5,948 nt of DNA from positions 1-5,948 of the forward strand of contig JAGCYR010000044.1 in assembly GCA_017960705.1 (NCBI GenBank), read 5' to 3'. This stretch comes from Clostridia bacterium. Its GTDB lineage: Bacteria > Bacillota > Clostridia > Oscillospirales > CAG-272. A model generated the notes under the pieces. The model made no database searches. It saw nothing but the letters and a program-made list of their open reading frames with translations, and was not told where the DNA came from. Positions 4,851-5,948 of the stretch are shown here, in pieces; position 1 is the first letter of the stretch, and the number at the start of each line of letters is the position of its first letter. The position numbers were made by a program, and so were the translations under genes.

Positions 4851-5948
4851 TTGCGCAAAAGATCCGTTTTCGCCGCCCTTTTGGCGTGCGCACTTTTCCT
4901 GTGTCCGTTCCCCTCCGTTAAAGCCGAAGCGAATCGGGATATCCAAGTATCCGCCGCATCCGCGATCCTGTATCATCCGGCGTCGGGATCGTTCCTCTAC
5001 GAGAAGAACGCAGACCAGCGGCGCGGGATCGCCAGCACGACCAAGATCGTCACAGCCCTGACCGTCCTCAACGTTGAAGAGGATCTTGACAGGACCGTAA
5101 GAATCCCGCAGGAAGCGTGCGGCGTCGAGGGATCCTCCCTGTATCTCAAAGCGGGAGAAACGATAACGGTGCGGGAACTGCTCTACGGGCTTCTGCTCGC
5201 GAGCGCAAACGACGCCGCCGCCGCTCTTGCGATCCTTTCTTCGGGTACGGTCGAACGTTTCGCCGAACGGATGAACGAAAACGCACGCGAATTCGGTCTT
5301 TCCGACTCGCATTTTGCAAATCCACACGGACTTGACGCCGAGCAGCACTATTCCACGGCAAGAGACCTTGCGAAGATCACGGCGGCGGCGCTGGAGAACG
5401 AAGTATTCCGCGAGATCGTCTCGACCAAACGCTTCGTGATCGGGAACCAAAACGGTACGCCCCGGTACCTCTGCAATCACAACAAGATGCTGGAGCGGTT
5501 CCCGGGATGCGTCGGCGTAAAGACCGGATTTACCAAGAAATGCGGCAGGTGCCTCGTTTCAGCCGCCGAGCGCGAAGGAGAGCTGCTGATCGCCGTGACG
5601 CTGAACGCTCCGAACGACTGGAACGACCTCGACTCTCTTCTGGAATACGGCTTCTCACAGCTTGAAAAACGAACGCTCCTGCAAGAGGGCGAATATACGA
5701 TCGAACTTCCCGTCGTGAACGGGAAAGCAGATACCGTGCGTGTGACCAACGCCGAAACCGTTGAGCTTGCTATCCCGAAGGGGTATCCTATCCCGGAACG
5801 CAGAGTCAAGCTTCCCCACTTTCTCGCGGCTCCCATAAACAAAGGCGAGATCGTCGGCTACGTCGAATACGTTCTGAACGGAAAGAGTGTCGGTTCCTCT
5901 CCTTTGGTCGCAGTAAACGCCGTCGGGGAGATCAAATACAAAAAGGGA
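4851..5948 (+). CDS. D-alanyl-D-alanine carboxypeptidase, peptidase S11 family (DacF/PBP5-like), 3' end outside window
   Basis: This is an exported low-molecular-weight penicillin-binding protein that removes the terminal D-Ala from peptidoglycan pentapeptides. The visible 366 codons are open to the window edge without a stop. A signal peptide (basic MRKR, hydrophobic 5-20) ends at a probable cleavage site after Ala25. All three active-site motifs are intact. STTK is at residues 62-65 with nucleophile Ser62, SAN is at 118-120, and KTG is at 224-226. Family-typical stretches include VEGSSLYLKAGE (92-103), ANDAAAALA and NPHGLD. From about residue 270 a beta-rich region follows that resembles the PBP5 C-terminal domain. 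Any C-terminal membrane anchor would lie beyond the window. Its place after ytfJ, and the scpAB-dacB neighbourhood in Bacillus subtilis, make a role in spore cortex or forespore wall plausible. A vegetative role is equally possible. The exact Dac subfamily cannot be settled here. Confidence 0.95.
   Translation, partial: MRKRSVFAALLACALFLCPFPSVKAEANRDIQVSAASAILYHPASGSFLYEKNADQRRGIASTTKIVTALTVLNVEEDLDRTVRIPQEACGVEGSSLYLKAGETITVRELLYGLLLASANDAAAALAILSSGTVERFAERMNENAREFGLSDSHFANPHGLDAEQHYSTARDLAKITAAALENEVFREIVSTKRFVIGNQNGTPRYLCNHNKMLERFPGCVGVKTGFTKKCGRCLVSAAEREGELLIAVTLNAPNDWNDLDSLLEYGFSQLEKRTLLQEGEYTIELPVVNGKADTVRVTNAETVELAIPKGYPIPERRVKLPHFLAAPINKGEIVGYVEYVLNGKSVGSSPLVAVNAVGEIKYKKG

Noticed and set aside
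4878..4889. Possible lipoprotein box (LLAC, residues 10-13) in the carboxypeptidase signal peptide
   Set aside because: Hydrophobic residues continue well past Cys13, the preceding hydrophobic stretch is short, and a good signal peptidase I site follows at Ala25. Ordinary secretion fits better.
4293..5480. Long minus-strand open frame (395 codons) opposite ytfJ and the carboxypeptidase gene
   Set aside because: It lies antisense to two genes with clear family motifs, its product is rich in Arg, Gly and Phe with no recognisable domain, and it has no convincing ribosome binding site. Long antisense frames are expected in GC-rich genes with this codon bias.

Overview
The window is a single-strand, tightly packed run of eight plus-strand genes from a bacterial chromosome. 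In order they are: the C-terminal end of Lon protease, the ribosome-assembly GTPase EngB/YsxC, a site-2-protease-like M50 metallopeptidase, the chromosome-segregation proteins ScpA and ScpB, a membrane-anchored DUF2953 protein (YtfI type), the GerW/YtfJ sporulation protein, and a D-alanyl-D-alanine carboxypeptidase of peptidase family S11 that runs off the right end. Gaps are 18 to 57 bases, scpA and scpB overlap or nearly abut, and most genes have a strong AAAGGAG-type ribosome binding site. I see no factor-independent terminator anywhere and no stretch over 300 bases without a gene. A polycistronic transcript, or several overlapping ones, is the simplest reading.

The organism is very probably a GC-rich, spore-forming (or spore-former-derived) member of the Clostridia, perhaps an uncultured gut lineage. 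The reasons are the lon-engB and scpA-scpB neighbourhoods typical of Firmicutes, the DUF2953-GerW pair known from endospore formers, the strong Shine-Dalgarno sites, and the use of TTG starts. Species cannot be read from this sequence.

Layout: 1-1103 holds protein quality control and ribosome assembly (lon, engB). 1122-1871 holds an intramembrane or membrane-embedded protease. 1896-3597 holds the kleisin and winged-helix subunits of the SMC-ScpAB condensin. 3624-4793 holds the DUF2953-GerW sporulation pair. 4794-4850 is the longest gap and contains an imperfect hairpin that reaches into the ribosome binding site of the next gene. 4851-5948 holds the exported peptidoglycan carboxypeptidase. 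The right half resembles the Bacillus subtilis scpA-scpB-dacB neighbourhood, where chromosome segregation genes also sit beside a spore-cortex carboxypeptidase.

No new defence, mobile or RNA system is visible. The most unusual signals are statistical or small. GATC is strongly over-represented, through G-ending codons placed before the Ile codon ATC. A hairpin overlaps the carboxypeptidase ribosome binding site, a forespore-promoter-like sequence overlaps the gerW start, and ScpB, DUF2953 and Lon carry charged or disordered extensions.
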